Assembly: GCF_049965315.1 (NCBI RefSeq)
Contig: NZ_JBMFWL010000007.1
Location: 8,100 to 72,099, forward strand
DNA length: 64,000 nucleotides
Direction of reading: 5' to 3'
DNA from: Acidithiobacillus_B sp049965315
GTDB taxonomy: Bacteria; Pseudomonadota; Gammaproteobacteria; Acidithiobacillales; Acidithiobacillaceae
The position numbers were made by a program, and so were the translations under genes. Below the pieces are notes generated by a model. The model was not told the origin of the DNA and made no database searches. It saw only the letters and a program-made list of their open reading frames with translations. Of the stretch, positions 43,070-52,751 are shown piece after piece (positions within the stretch are counted from its first letter, which is position 1; each line of letters opens with the position of its first letter).

Positions 43070-45427
43070 TCAGCCGCCATGGCGGGCGCGGATGCGGCGG
43101 GCCGCCTCCACCATGTGCTCCAGCGCGGGCAAGACCTCGGGCCATTTGCGGGTCTTCAGGCCGCAGTCGGGGTTGACCCAGAGGCGGTCGGCGGGGACCA
43201 CCTTCACGGCCTTTTCCATGAGGTCCACCATTTCTTCCACGCTGGGTACCCGGGGCGAATGGATGTCATAGACGCCGGGTCCGATCTCGTTGGGGTAGTT
43301 GAAGGTGGCGAAGGCGTCCAGCAACTCCATTTGCGAGCGCGAGGTCTCGATGGTGATGACGTCGGCGTCCATGGCGGCGATGGCCGGCAGGATGTCGTTG
43401 AACTCCGAGTAGCACATGTGGGTGTGGATCTGCACGTCCTCGGCCGCCACCTGGGCGGAGATGCGGAAGGCGCGGGAGGCCCAGTTCAGGTAGGCGTCCC
43501 AGTCGGCGCGCTTGAGAGGCAGGCCCTCGCGGTAGGCGGGCTCGTCGATCTGGATGATGCCGATGCCGGCCTGGATGAGGTCCGCCAGCTCGTCGCGGAT
43601 GGCCAGGGCGATCTGCAAGGCGGTGCGCTCCCGGGGCTGGTCGTCGCGCACGAAGGACCACTGGAGGATGGTGACGGGGCCGGTGAGCATCCCCTTCATG
43701 GGCCGCTGGGTGAGGGACTGGGCGTACTTGCTCCAGGCCACGGTCATGGGGGTGGGCCGGGAAACGTCGCCGAAGATCAGTGGCGGCTTGACGTAGCGGG
43801 AGCCGTAGCTCTGCACCCAGCCGTGGCGGGTGAAGGCGAAGCCCGCCAGTTGCTCGCCAAAGTATTCCACCATGTCGTTGCGTTCCGGCTCGCCATGGAC
43901 CAGGACGTCGATGTCCAGCCGCTCCTGCTCCTTGACCACGTGGGCGATCTCCGCCTCCATGGCCTTCTGGTAGTCCGCATCGCTCAACTCGCCCTTGCGG
44001 TGCTTGAGGCGGGCCTGACGGATCTCCGGGGTCTGGGGAAAGCTGCCGATGGTGGTGGTGGGAAAGAGCGGCAGCTTGAAACGCTTGCGCTGGGCGGCCT
44101 GCCGCACCGGGAAGGGGCTGGCGCGCTGGCCGTCATCCTGACCGAGGGTCTCCAGACGGGCGGCCACGGCGGCGTTGTGGATGCGTGGCGAACTTTTGCG
44201 CGAGGCCACGGCGGCGCGGGCAGCGGCCAGTTCGGGCCCGGCGTGATCGGCACCCTTGTCCATGGCGCGGGCCAGCACGGCCACCTCGTCGAGCTTCTGC
44301 ACGGCAAAGGCCAGCCAGGACTTGAGTTCGGCGTCCAGCTCCGTCTCCTGCTGGAGATCCACCGGACTGTGCAGCAGGCTGCAGGAAGGAGCCAGCCACA
44401 GGCGATCGCCGAGTTGGTCGTGGGCCGGGTGCAGGAGGGCGAGCGCCCCATCCAGGTCGCTGCGCCACACATTGCGGCCGTCCACCACGCCCAGGGAAAG
44501 GACCTTGTCGGCGGGGTAGCCTTGCAGGAAGGCGTTCAACTGCTGTGGCGCCCGGCGCAGGTCGAGATGGATGCCGGCCACGGGCAGGGCTTTGAGCAGG
44601 CCGGCATGGGCCGCCACCGACTCGAAATAGGTGGCCAGCAGGATCTTGGGGGCCTTCCCCCGGCTCAGTGTCTTGTAGGCGCCGTCGAAGGCGGCGATCC
44701 AGTTGCCCGGCAGGTCGAGGGCGAGGGCGGGTTCGTCGAGCTGCACCCATTCCACCCCTTCGGCCGCCAGTCCGGCGAGGAGTTCGGCGTAGACCGGCAG
44801 GAGCTTGGGCAGCAGCGTGAGGCGGTCGAAGCAGCCGTCGCTGACCGGCGCGCCGTGGCCATGGCAGGCGCTGTCGTCATGGTGATGCTGGATTTCATGA
44901 TGGGCCTGGGCCGCCGGGTCCTTCTCCTTGCCCAGCCAGAGATAGGTGATGGGGCCCACCAGGACGGGCTTGGCATTCAGACCGAGGGCGCGGGCTTCGC
45001 GCAGTTCGTTGAAGATCCGGTCACTGGCCAGGCGGAAGTCCATGCCCTCGTGGAACTCGGGGACGATATAGTGGTAATTGGTGTCGAACCACTTGGTCAT
45101 CTCCATGGCGGGCTGGGTGGCGGAGCCGCGGGCCATGGCGAAGAAGGTGCCCATATCGACGCGATCGCCGGAAAAGCCGTAGCGAGGGGGGATGGCGCCC
45201 AGGGTGCAGCTCATATCCAGCATGTGGTCGTAGAGACTGAAATCGCCTACGGGGACGATGTCCACGCCGCAGGTCTGCTGGATGCGCCAGTGGCGCTCGC
45301 GCAGCAGGGCCGCCCGCGACTGCAGTTCCTTCTCGTCGATCTCCTTGGACCAGAAACTCTCCAAAGCCTTTTTCAACTCGCGCTTGTGGCCGATGCGGGG
45401 AAAGCCGAGATTATGGACAACCGTCAT
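43070..45427 (-). CDS. metE: Cobalamin-independent methionine synthase MetE
   Basis: MetE transfers a methyl group from 5-methyltetrahydropteroyl-triglutamate to homocysteine, the last step of methionine synthesis, with a zinc-activated thiol. The 785-residue length is typical. The protein starts with HNLGFPRIGHKRELKKALE, has the C-terminal catalytic half with TTTIGSFPQT, VHGEPERNDMVEYFGEQLAGF, HTHMCYSEFN (zinc His and Cys) and NPDCGLKTRKW. A MetR-type box lies 82 bases upstream and an intrinsic terminator follows, so it is a single-gene unit. Confidence 0.98.
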   Translation of the reverse strand: MTVVHNLGFPRIGHKRELKKALESFWSKEIDEKELQSRAALLRERHWRIQQTCGVDIVPVGDFSLYDHMLDMSCTLGAIPPRYGFSGDRVDMGTFFAMARGSATQPAMEMTKWFDTNYHYIVPEFHEGMDFRLASDRIFNELREARALGLNAKPVLVGPITYLWLGKEKDPAAQAHHEIQHHHDDSACHGHGAPVSDGCFDRLTLLPKLLPVYAELLAGLAAEGVEWVQLDEPALALDLPGNWIAAFDGAYKTLSRGKAPKILLATYFESVAAHAGLLKALPVAGIHLDLRRAPQQLNAFLQGYPADKVLSLGVVDGRNVWRSDLDGALALLHPAHDQLGDRLWLAPSCSLLHSPVDLQQETELDAELKSWLAFAVQKLDEVAVLARAMDKGADHAGPELAAARAAVASRKSSPRIHNAAVAARLETLGQDDGQRASPFPVRQAAQRKRFKLPLFPTTTIGSFPQTPEIRQARLKHRKGELSDADYQKAMEAEIAHVVKEQERLDIDVLVHGEPERNDMVEYFGEQLAGFAFTRHGWVQSYGSRYVKPPLIFGDVSRPTPMTVAWSKYAQSLTQRPMKGMLTGPVTILQWSFVRDDQPRERTALQIALAIRDELADLIQAGIGIIQIDEPAYREGLPLKRADWDAYLNWASRAFRISAQVAAEDVQIHTHMCYSEFNDILPAIAAMDADVITIETSRSQMELLDAFATFNYPNEIGPGVYDIHSPRVPSVEEMVDLMEKAVKVVPADRLWVNPDCGLKTRKWPEVLPALEHMVEAARRIRARHGG

Positions 45428-45509
45428 GGATAGTGCTCCTTACAGGAAAATAGGGGTGATCATGCCCCGTCGCAGCCCGGCGCTCAAGGGGGATTTTTGC
45501 ATCGCCGGA

Positions 45510-45522
45510 TGAATGGAATTCA
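45510..45522 (-). promoter_or_regulatory. MetR-type operator before metE
   Basis: TGAATGGAATTCA matches the MetR consensus TGAA-N5-TTCA exactly and is embedded in the longer palindrome GATGAATggAATTCATC. It lies 83 bases upstream of the metE start, the right range for LysR-type activation by MetR with homocysteine. No metR gene is in the window. Confidence 0.7.
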
Positions 45523-45535
45523 TCAATCCGAACTT

Positions 45536-45718
45536 CGGCCGTGGGCAGAGGGGGTTTTGCCGCGACTTCGGCCCAAGCCGTCGTTGTTCTAGGCGAAATC
45601 CCGCGCCCGGCAGGCGAACTGTTTGAGCCCGCAGGGCGAGTTTTCGCCTGCCAGCGGGATGAGCCGTAGAACAACAGGCGCGGGCCGCCGGAGCAAAAAA
45701 ACCCTCTGCCCACGGCCG
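45536..45718 (-). repeat. Large hairpin element, copy 2 (183 bp)
   Basis: Second copy of the 9150-9333 element, inverted relative to it. The core keeps the GTTGTTCT/AGAACAAC and GGCAGGCGAA/TTCGCCTGCC pairings. The outer arms (17 bp perfect, 45536-45552 with 45702-45718, then a short internal bulge and a T/A run) are self-complementary but differ in sequence from copy 1. It starts 11 bases after the ubiE stop, in the same orientation to ubiE as copy 1 has to the ArsC-like gene. With the MetR box it fills the 302 bases between ubiE and metE. Confidence 0.85.
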
Positions 45719-45729
45719 TTTCAGGATCA

Positions 45730-46512
45730 TCAATCCAGACGATAGCCGCGATGGACGGCGACGATGCCGCCGGAAAGGTTGAAGACCTCCACCCGCGCCA
45801 GCCCGGCATTCTCCATCATCGCCTTGAAGGTTTCCTGGTCGGGAAAGCGGCGGATGGACTCCACCAGATACTGATAGCTCTCGCGGTCCTTGGCAATCCA
45901 TTCGCCCAGCCGCGGCAGCAGGTTGAAGGAGTAGAGGTCATAAATGGACTGCAGGCCGGGCCAGCGCGGGTGGGAAAACTCCAGGATCAGGACCCGGCCG
46001 CCCGTCTTGAGCACCCGGTGGATTTCCCGCAGGGCCCGCTCCGGATGGGTCATGTTGCGGATGCCAAAGGCCAAGGTCACCAGGTCGAATTCACCGTCGG
46101 CAAAGGGCAGGGCTTCGGCATTGGCCTCGACGAACTCCACGCCGTCCAGGATGCCCTTGTCGGCCAGGCGCCTGCGCCCCACCTCCAGCATGTCCGGGTT
46201 GATGTCGGAGACGACGATGGAACCGGTGGGGCGGATCTTGGGATAGAGGGCGGCGGCCAGATCGCCGGTGCCGCCGGCCAGGTCCAGCAACCGCTGCCCC
46301 GGCCGGGCCCGCGCCAGGTCCACGGTAAAGCGCTTCCACAGGCGATGCACGCCTAGGGACATCATGTCGTTCATCAGGTCGTACTTGGCCGCCACATTGC
46401 TGAAAACGCCCCTGACCAGGTCTTCCTTCCGGTTTTCCGGCACTTCTTGATAGCCGAAATGGGTGGTCGGCGTCAGGGCGCCTGACTGTTCTTCTGTTGG
46501 GTTTTCGTTCAT
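45730..46512 (-). CDS. ubiE: Demethylmenaquinone/ubiquinone C-methyltransferase UbiE
   Basis: A 260-residue SAM-dependent methyltransferase that C-methylates the quinone ring. Signatures are FSNVAAKYDLMNDMMSLGVHRLWKR, the SAM site LDLAGGTGDLA, FGIRNMTHPERALREIHRVLK and LEFSHP. The ATG at 46512 fits the family start. It is last in a minus-strand series (rluB-like, metX, metW, GST, ubiE). The hairpin repeat follows its stop and may end the transcript. Confidence 0.96.
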   Translation of the reverse strand: MNENPTEEQSGALTPTTHFGYQEVPENRKEDLVRGVFSNVAAKYDLMNDMMSLGVHRLWKRFTVDLARARPGQRLLDLAGGTGDLAAALYPKIRPTGSIVVSDINPDMLEVGRRRLADKGILDGVEFVEANAEALPFADGEFDLVTLAFGIRNMTHPERALREIHRVLKTGGRVLILEFSHPRWPGLQSIYDLYSFNLLPRLGEWIAKDRESYQYLVESIRRFPDQETFKAMMENAGLARVEVFNLSGGIVAVHRGYRLD

Positions 46513-46577
46513 GGAACTTCCTCGCTGTGCCGATGATGCGGTCGCTGTGTCTGTGGCTCTGCCCGGATCCGGGCGGT

Positions 46578-47264
46578 TTAGGCGGAGCGCAGGAGCAGGC
46601 TCCCTTTCTCGCTCAGATAACGTTGCAGATGCTCTGGAAAATCGGGCATTACGGATCCCGCCACCTCGGGGAGTTCGAGCAATTGGGCTGCCCAACGGCG
46701 CAGTTTGCCCAAGGCCTCCCAGCGTGGCAATGGCCGCAGGGCATGGAGGATCTCCATGCGCATGAACAATGGCGCCAGGGCGGCATCCACCAGGCTGAAT
46801 TTTTCGCCGGCAAAGAAGGGGCCGTCCCTCTGGGCTTTCTCCTGCAGGGCCGCTCCTCCCAAAGCGTGTTCCAGGCGTTCCAGTTTCTCGAAGAGCTGGC
46901 GGCTGGCCGCCGCAAAGCGCTCGTCGCCCTGGGCCGTCATCATCTGGTACTGATCCAGGATGGCGTCGGCGCCGAAGGCAATCCAGGCGCGATGCAGCGC
47001 GCGGGGGAGCGCTTCGCTGGGGTGCAGGGTGGGGAGAAAGGTTTCGTCGAGATATTCGTTGATGACGGTGGATTCAAAAAGGACCACGTCGTCATCCAGC
47101 CGCAGGCACGGCACCTTGCCCAGGGGGGCAATGGCCACGAACCACTCGGGCTTGTGGTAGAGGTCGATGTGCGTGAGGGTGAAGGGTACCTGCTTGTGCA
47201 GGAGGGTAATCACCGAGCGCTGCACGAAGGGGCAGAGGGGGAAACTGATGAGTTCCAAGCGCAT
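46578..47264 (-). CDS. Glutathione S-transferase family protein
   Basis: A 228-residue protein with an N-terminal thioredoxin-like domain (LISFPLCPFVQRSVITLLHKQVPF, PLGKVPCLRLDDDVVLFESTVINEYLDE) and a C-terminal helical domain, the GST layout. The CPFV motif, with Cys in place of Ser/Tyr, suggests a Cys-type or omega-like member that may do thiol exchange. GGGAGG precedes the ATG, which is one base after the metW stop. A 14-base palindrome GCCCGGATCCGGGC (46561-46574) follows its stop. Confidence 0.88.
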   Translation of the reverse strand: MRLELISFPLCPFVQRSVITLLHKQVPFTLTHIDLYHKPEWFVAIAPLGKVPCLRLDDDVVLFESTVINEYLDETFLPTLHPSEALPRALHRAWIAFGADAILDQYQMMTAQGDERFAAASRQLFEKLERLEHALGGAALQEKAQRDGPFFAGEKFSLVDAALAPLFMRMEILHALRPLPRWEALGKLRRWAAQLLELPEVAGSVMPDFPEHLQRYLSEKGSLLLRSA

Positions 47265-47265
47265 A

Positions 47266-47888
47266 TCATTCCTCCCGTAGGGGGCTGGCCGCGACGCGGG
47301 CGCAGCGGTAGAGGGCCACTTCCCCAAAGAGATTGGGCAGGAGGCGATTGAGCCAGGTCTGCCGACGCTGATCATTGAGCACCACCCGCTGATGCACGGC
47401 CACGCCATTTTCCCGGCACAAGGATTCAAAATCGCGAATGGTGCACAGATGAATGTTGGGCGTATTGTACCACGCATGGGGCAGCGCGTCTGTGACCGGC
47501 ATGCGCCCTTGCACGGCCAACTGCCAGCGGGCGTGCCAATGGCCCATATTGGGGAAGGTCACGATCACCTCGCGGCCCACGCGCAGCATCTCCAGCAGGA
47601 GATCCAGGGGGAATTTGCTGGCCTGCAGGGTGAGGGAAAGGACTACGGTATCCACGCTCTGGTCACCGAAATTGCCCAGCCCGCCGTCCAGATCCTGCTG
47701 GATGACCGGCACCCCGCGGCGAATGGCCGCCACCACCCGCGCCTCGTCGATCTCCACCCCGTAGCCGCTCACCCCATGTTCGGCGCGCAGGTAGGCCAGC
47801 AGGTCGCCCTCGCCGCAACCGAGGTCGAGAATCCGGCTGCCGGGCCGGATCCACCCGGCGATGATGGCCAGATCCGGGCGTAGCGCGC

Positions 47889-47892
<4 letters not shown>
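47266..47892 (-). CDS. metW: Methionine biosynthesis protein MetW
   Basis: A 208-residue methyltransferase-fold protein that in many proteobacteria is encoded with metX and is needed for homoserine acyltransferase activity. Signatures are LDLGCGEGDLLAYL, VIQQDLDGGLGNF, VVLSLTLQ, FPNMGHWHARWQL and WYNTPNIHLCTIRDFE. It overlaps the metX stop by 4 bases (ATGA). Confidence 0.95.
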
Positions 47893-49040
<1,148 letters not shown>

Positions 49041-49091
49041 GGCGCTTTTTATGAGTTGAGGCGTAACGAGTCTAATCCCGTCCCGCATCAC

Positions 49092-49901
49092 TCACAATCC
49101 TCCGCCAGGGCTCATGCCGGACGGCGGGGTGGCGGCGGGGCCGAGGCCAACGGCTTGATCCGCGGCCAAGGCCTGTTCTCCGGCGTCCAGCCAACGCCAC
49201 TGGCCGGCCCGCAAATCTCCCAGGGCCAGGCCGCCGATGGCCACCCGCAACAGGCGCAGCACGGTGACGCCCCGGGCGGCCAGGAGGCGGCGGATCTGGC
49301 GATTGCGCCCTTCCCGCAGGATCATCTCCAGCCACTGCGTCTTGCCGCCGCAACGCAGTTCCCGCACCGCCATGGGCAGACAGGGCCGGCCGTCCAGCAA
49401 CGGCCCTGCGGCGAGCGTTTCCAGGCTGGCGGCATCCAGGGGCGGACGGATCTGCACGTGATAGGTCTTGGCTACATGGCTGGCGGGATCGAGGAGACGC
49501 TGGGCCCAGAGGGTATCGTTGCTAAAGAGCAGCAGACCCTCGCTGGCCTGGTCCAGGCGTCCCACCGGGATGAGCCAGGGTTCCTTCGGTATCAGGTCAT
49601 AAACGGTGGGCCGACCGTGTTCGTCCCGATGGGTGGTGACGTAACCCCGCGCCTTGTGCAGCATGAGGCAGCACCGGGCTGCGGCGCCACGGTTCTGGTC
49701 ATCGATGCGTATGCGGGTCCCGTTGCGGGGAAAGCGCCGCTCCGGATCCCTGATGACCTCGCCATCGACGCGCACCCGTCCGGCGGCAATCCATTCCGCT
49801 GCCTCGCTGCGCGAGGCCAGCCCGCGCTTGGAGAGGATGCGCGCCAGGGCGCAGATCTGGGCCGTCTCCTTGCGCCGGGGCGCTTTTGGGTTATGCTTCA
49901 T
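49092..49901 (-). CDS. RsuA/RluB-family rRNA pseudouridine synthase
   Basis: A 269-residue enzyme with an N-terminal S4 RNA-binding domain (LARILSKRGLASRSEAAEWIAAGRVRVDG). The catalytic domain follows, with the active-site aspartate in GRLDQASEGLLL and the late REGRNRQIRRLL. The family isomerises specific uridines of 16S or 23S rRNA; RluB-type is likeliest. The C-terminal ~30 residues are low-complexity Gly/Pro/Ala. It is 51 bases before metX on the same strand. Confidence 0.93.
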   Translation of the reverse strand: MKHNPKAPRRKETAQICALARILSKRGLASRSEAAEWIAAGRVRVDGEVIRDPERRFPRNGTRIRIDDQNRGAAARCCLMLHKARGYVTTHRDEHGRPTVYDLIPKEPWLIPVGRLDQASEGLLLFSNDTLWAQRLLDPASHVAKTYHVQIRPPLDAASLETLAAGPLLDGRPCLPMAVRELRCGGKTQWLEMILREGRNRQIRRLLAARGVTVLRLLRVAIGGLALGDLRAGQWRWLDAGEQALAADQAVGLGPAATPPSGMSPGGGL

Positions 49902-49941
49902 GGGATGCCTGTCTTATCCATTCGCTCGTAGGAGATGGCCC

Positions 49942-50253
49942 ATGGCCCATGAAGGTTTGCACGAAGCCCCCGAATCACTGCGCCCCGAAACCCTGGACGA
50001 ACACCGCGCCATCGCATCCCTGATGGAGGAGTTTGAGGCGGTGGACTGGTACCGGCAACGGGCGGACGCCTGCACGGACCCGGAACTGAAAGCCGTCCTG
50101 TTGCACAACATGAACGAAGAAATCGAGCACGCCAGCATGATCCTGGAGTGGCTGCGCCGCCGGATGCCGAGACTGGACAAGGAGCTCCGCGAGTACCTCT
50201 TCAAGGAAGGCTCCATCACGGGCCATGAGGCCGAGGCCATGGGCCATAGCTAA
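49942..50253 (+). CDS. Encapsulated-ferritin-like (EncFtn-type) protein
   Basis: A 103-residue two-helix ferritin-like protein close to EncFtn, the ferroxidase cargo of encapsulin nanocompartments. The ferroxidase ligands Glu30, Glu60 and His63, and the Trp36-Tyr37 pair, are all present, so iron oxidation is likely. EncFtn assembles as decameric rings. No encapsulin shell gene is in the window. The C-terminal tail (EGSITGHEAEAMGHS) lacks the usual GSL-type shell-targeting peptide. It is divergent from the pseudouridine synthase by 40 bases. Confidence 0.9.
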   Translation: MAHEGLHEAPESLRPETLDEHRAIASLMEEFEAVDWYRQRADACTDPELKAVLLHNMNEEIEHASMILEWLRRRMPRLDKELREYLFKEGSITGHEAEAMGHS

Positions 50254-50291
50254 GCCCACCCGGGGCTGGCGCCCGTTTGCCCTGTACCCTT

Positions 50292-51488
50292 TCATGCCTG
50301 CGGGACCAGCCGCCGCACCCGGGAGACCGGCGGCAGGAAGCGGGCGCAAAGGTCGTTGTAAAAATCCAGGCCGCGGGCGCTGGGCCGCAGGATGCCGTCC
50401 TGGAGATGGAGGAGGCCATCGGCTTCGGCCTGCAGGAGTTGCGGCAGGACGCCTTCCAGGGCCAGGCCGGTGCGCTCCGTAAACAGTCCCTCCGCAACCC
50501 CGCCGGGCAGGCGCAGGGCGTTGAGCATGAACTCAAAGGGCAACTCGGCCGCGGCGATGCGCTCGCGCTCCCCGATCTGGGGCAGGGTAGCCAAAGCGTC
50601 GGCCATGTAGCTCTCCGGCCGTGCTGGCTTGCGGGTGCGCCAGATCCCGTCCGGGAGGGTGATCTTGCCGTGGGCCCCGGCGCCAATACCCAGATAATCG
50701 CCGTATCGCCAGTAATGGAGGTTATGCCGGCAGGCGTGGCCGGCCCGGGCATGGGCCGAGATTTCATAGCGGGGGAGGCCCGCCGTCGCCAAGCGTTCGC
50801 GCAGGGCCAGCTCCATGTCGGCGGCCAGGTCGGCATCGGGCATTCGGGCCGGTGGCTGGGCGGCAAAGGGGGTGCCCGCCTCCAGGGTAAGCTGGTACAA
50901 GGACAGGTGCGGGGGGGAAAAAGCCAGGGCCGTTTCCAGATCGGCCAGGGCGGCCGCCAGATCCTGGCCGGGCAGGGCGAAGATGAGGTCGAGATTGAAG
51001 CTGGCAAAACCGGCCTCGGCCGCCGCCGCGCCGGCCCGGCGGGCGGCGGCGCCATCGTGGATGCGCCCCAGCACCCGCAACAGGCCATCGTCAAAGGACT
51101 GGATGCCCAGGGACAGGCGGGTGATCCCGGCGTCGCGGTAGGCGCGAAAGGCCGCAGTCTCGATGGCGCCGGGGTTGGCCTCCATGCTGATTTCCGCCCC
51201 CGGCTGCAGGCGCAGGCGCGCGCGCAGCTCCCCGAGGAGATGATCGATGGCCGCCGGCGGAAAGAGGCTGGGCGTCCCGCCGCCGAAAAAAATGCTGCCG
51301 ATGCGGCGTCCCCAGATCCACGGCAGTTCGCGCTCCAGATCGGCCAGCAAGGCCGCCGTGTAGCGCTCGACGGGCACGCTAGCGGGGGCGACGTGGGAGT
51401 TGAAGTCGCAATAGGGGCACTTGGCCTTGCACCAGGGCAGATGCACATAGAGCGAGAGGACGGAGGGGGGCTGTAGGGTTATACTCAT
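50292..51488 (-). CDS. hemW: Radical-SAM heme chaperone HemW
   Basis: A 398-residue radical-SAM protein that binds heme and inserts it into apo-proteins; it was long confused with coproporphyrinogen oxidase HemN. The cluster motif is Cys20-Cys24-Cys27 (CKAKCPYC), the HemW type. FFGGGTPSLF, EANPG, RLSLGIQSF and LDLIFALPGQ follow, then the HemN C-terminal domain. It is convergent with the EncFtn-like gene. Confidence 0.95.
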   Translation of the reverse strand: MSITLQPPSVLSLYVHLPWCKAKCPYCDFNSHVAPASVPVERYTAALLADLERELPWIWGRRIGSIFFGGGTPSLFPPAAIDHLLGELRARLRLQPGAEISMEANPGAIETAAFRAYRDAGITRLSLGIQSFDDGLLRVLGRIHDGAAARRAGAAAAEAGFASFNLDLIFALPGQDLAAALADLETALAFSPPHLSLYQLTLEAGTPFAAQPPARMPDADLAADMELALRERLATAGLPRYEISAHARAGHACRHNLHYWRYGDYLGIGAGAHGKITLPDGIWRTRKPARPESYMADALATLPQIGERERIAAAELPFEFMLNALRLPGGVAEGLFTERTGLALEGVLPQLLQAEADGLLHLQDGILRPSARGLDFYNDLCARFLPPVSRVRRLVPQA

Positions 51489-51521
51489 AACTGGTTTTCG
51501 ACCTGGCTCAGGGATGTGGCG

Positions 51522-52091
51522 ATGGGGAATGATCGGGTGACACCGCTATTTTTGCTCCGCACCGTGCTGTTTCCACAGGGTCTGCTCGCCCTGCGCGTTT
51601 TTGAGCCCCGTTACCTCGACATGATCAGCGCCAGCCTGCGCCACGGCGAGGATTTTGGCATTTGCCTGATCCGCAGCGGCGGGGAGATTGGGCAGGGGGC
51701 CGTGCCCGCCGGCGTCGGCACCCTGGCGCGGGTCGTGGACTGGGGCGGGGAGGCGGGCGTTTTGCATATTCAGGTCGAGGGGCAGGAGCGGTTCAGTATC
51801 GTCGACTGGGAGTATCAGGGGCAACTGGCCCAGGCGCGAATCAAATGCTGGCCGGCGGAGCCCATCCTCCCCATTCCCCGTGAAGTGGGCGATCTCCTGC
51901 CCATCCTGGCGGAATTGCTGGGCGACGCCGGCGCGGTGCGCCAGCTCGATGCCAGCCGTGCCGGCATGCACTTGGCGCAAGCCTTGCCGGCACCGGCGGA
52001 AGACAAGCAGCGGCTGCTGGAGCTGCAGGACCCACTGGAGCGGCTGCGGCGTATCCGCACCCTCCTGCGCGGTGAAGGGCCCCAAGCCTGA
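51522..52091 (+). CDS. LON N-terminal (substrate-binding) domain protein
   Basis: A 189-residue free-standing LON substrate-binding domain: PLFLLRTVLFPQGLLALRVFEPRYLDMI at the start and GICLIRSGGEIG, typical of the YcaP/LonB-N group. There is no ATPase or protease domain. The role is unknown; such proteins are thought to bind peptides or act as adaptors. ATG 51522 and GTG 51516 are both possible. It is divergent from hemW by about 33 bases. Confidence 0.9.
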   Translation: MGNDRVTPLFLLRTVLFPQGLLALRVFEPRYLDMISASLRHGEDFGICLIRSGGEIGQGAVPAGVGTLARVVDWGGEAGVLHIQVEGQERFSIVDWEYQGQLAQARIKCWPAEPILPIPREVGDLLPILAELLGDAGAVRQLDASRAGMHLAQALPAPAEDKQRLLELQDPLERLRRIRTLLRGEGPQA

Positions 52092-52121
52092 GCTGCGGCA
52101 GCTTCCCCGCCGGGCAATGGC

Positions 52122-52616
52122 TCAGTGCTTGCCCTTGCCATAAATATAGGTGGAAAAGTCCGTGTAACCCTGGGACAGGTTGCGGAAGAGATGATCCAGA
52201 CTGATGATCGCCTGTTCGAGGATGTTCACCGTAATGTAGGGTTTTTCCACCTTCAGCCGCTGATAACGGGCCCTGGTGAGGACCAGGACCTGGGTATCGT
52301 CGCTCTTGGCGATGATCCGGGCGCTGCGCGGCTGGCGGTCAAAGAACGACATCTCGCCGGCCATCTCTCCTTCCTGCACGCGCACCACCTCCACCTCATC
52401 GCCATCGGCCGTATGGTGGATGATGGCCATCTCCCCCTTGACGCAGAAAAACAGGGCTTCCCCCAGGCTGCCCCATTCGGCAATGACCTGATCGGCATGA
52501 AAATGCGCATGGGTGACGTATTCGGCCAGGGTCTGGATCTCGCTCATGGTGAGGGACTGGGCGAGGTGATGCTGTTTGAGGAATTGGGTGATCTCTACAT
52601 GGGGGATGCCGGGCAT
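52122..52616 (-). CDS. Cyclic-nucleotide-binding domain protein without DNA-binding domain
   Basis: A 164-residue protein that is essentially one cNMP-binding beta-barrel. It has FHADQVIAEWGSLGEALFFCVKGEMAII and the phosphate-binding cassette GEMAGEMSFFDRQPRSARIIA, close to the Crp pattern GELGLF...RSA. Crp-type proteins continue into a helix-turn-helix; here only ~40 helical residues follow. It may act as a cNMP-responsive partner of another protein. Confidence 0.88.
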   Translation of the reverse strand: MPGIPHVEITQFLKQHHLAQSLTMSEIQTLAEYVTHAHFHADQVIAEWGSLGEALFFCVKGEMAIIHHTADGDEVEVVRVQEGEMAGEMSFFDRQPRSARIIAKSDDTQVLVLTRARYQRLKVEKPYITVNILEQAIISLDHLFRNLSQGYTDFSTYIYGKGKH

Positions 52617-52751
52617 GGGTAACGCCTCCTACTCCAATCGTCATTTTTTGCTAGTATAGGGCCAAGGTCGGCCCCGGCGACAGCCCCACCCCTTTCCCCC
52701 GGCGTCCGGCAGGGTACAATGCCTCGCCATTTCCCCCTAGAGAGCCTCCAG

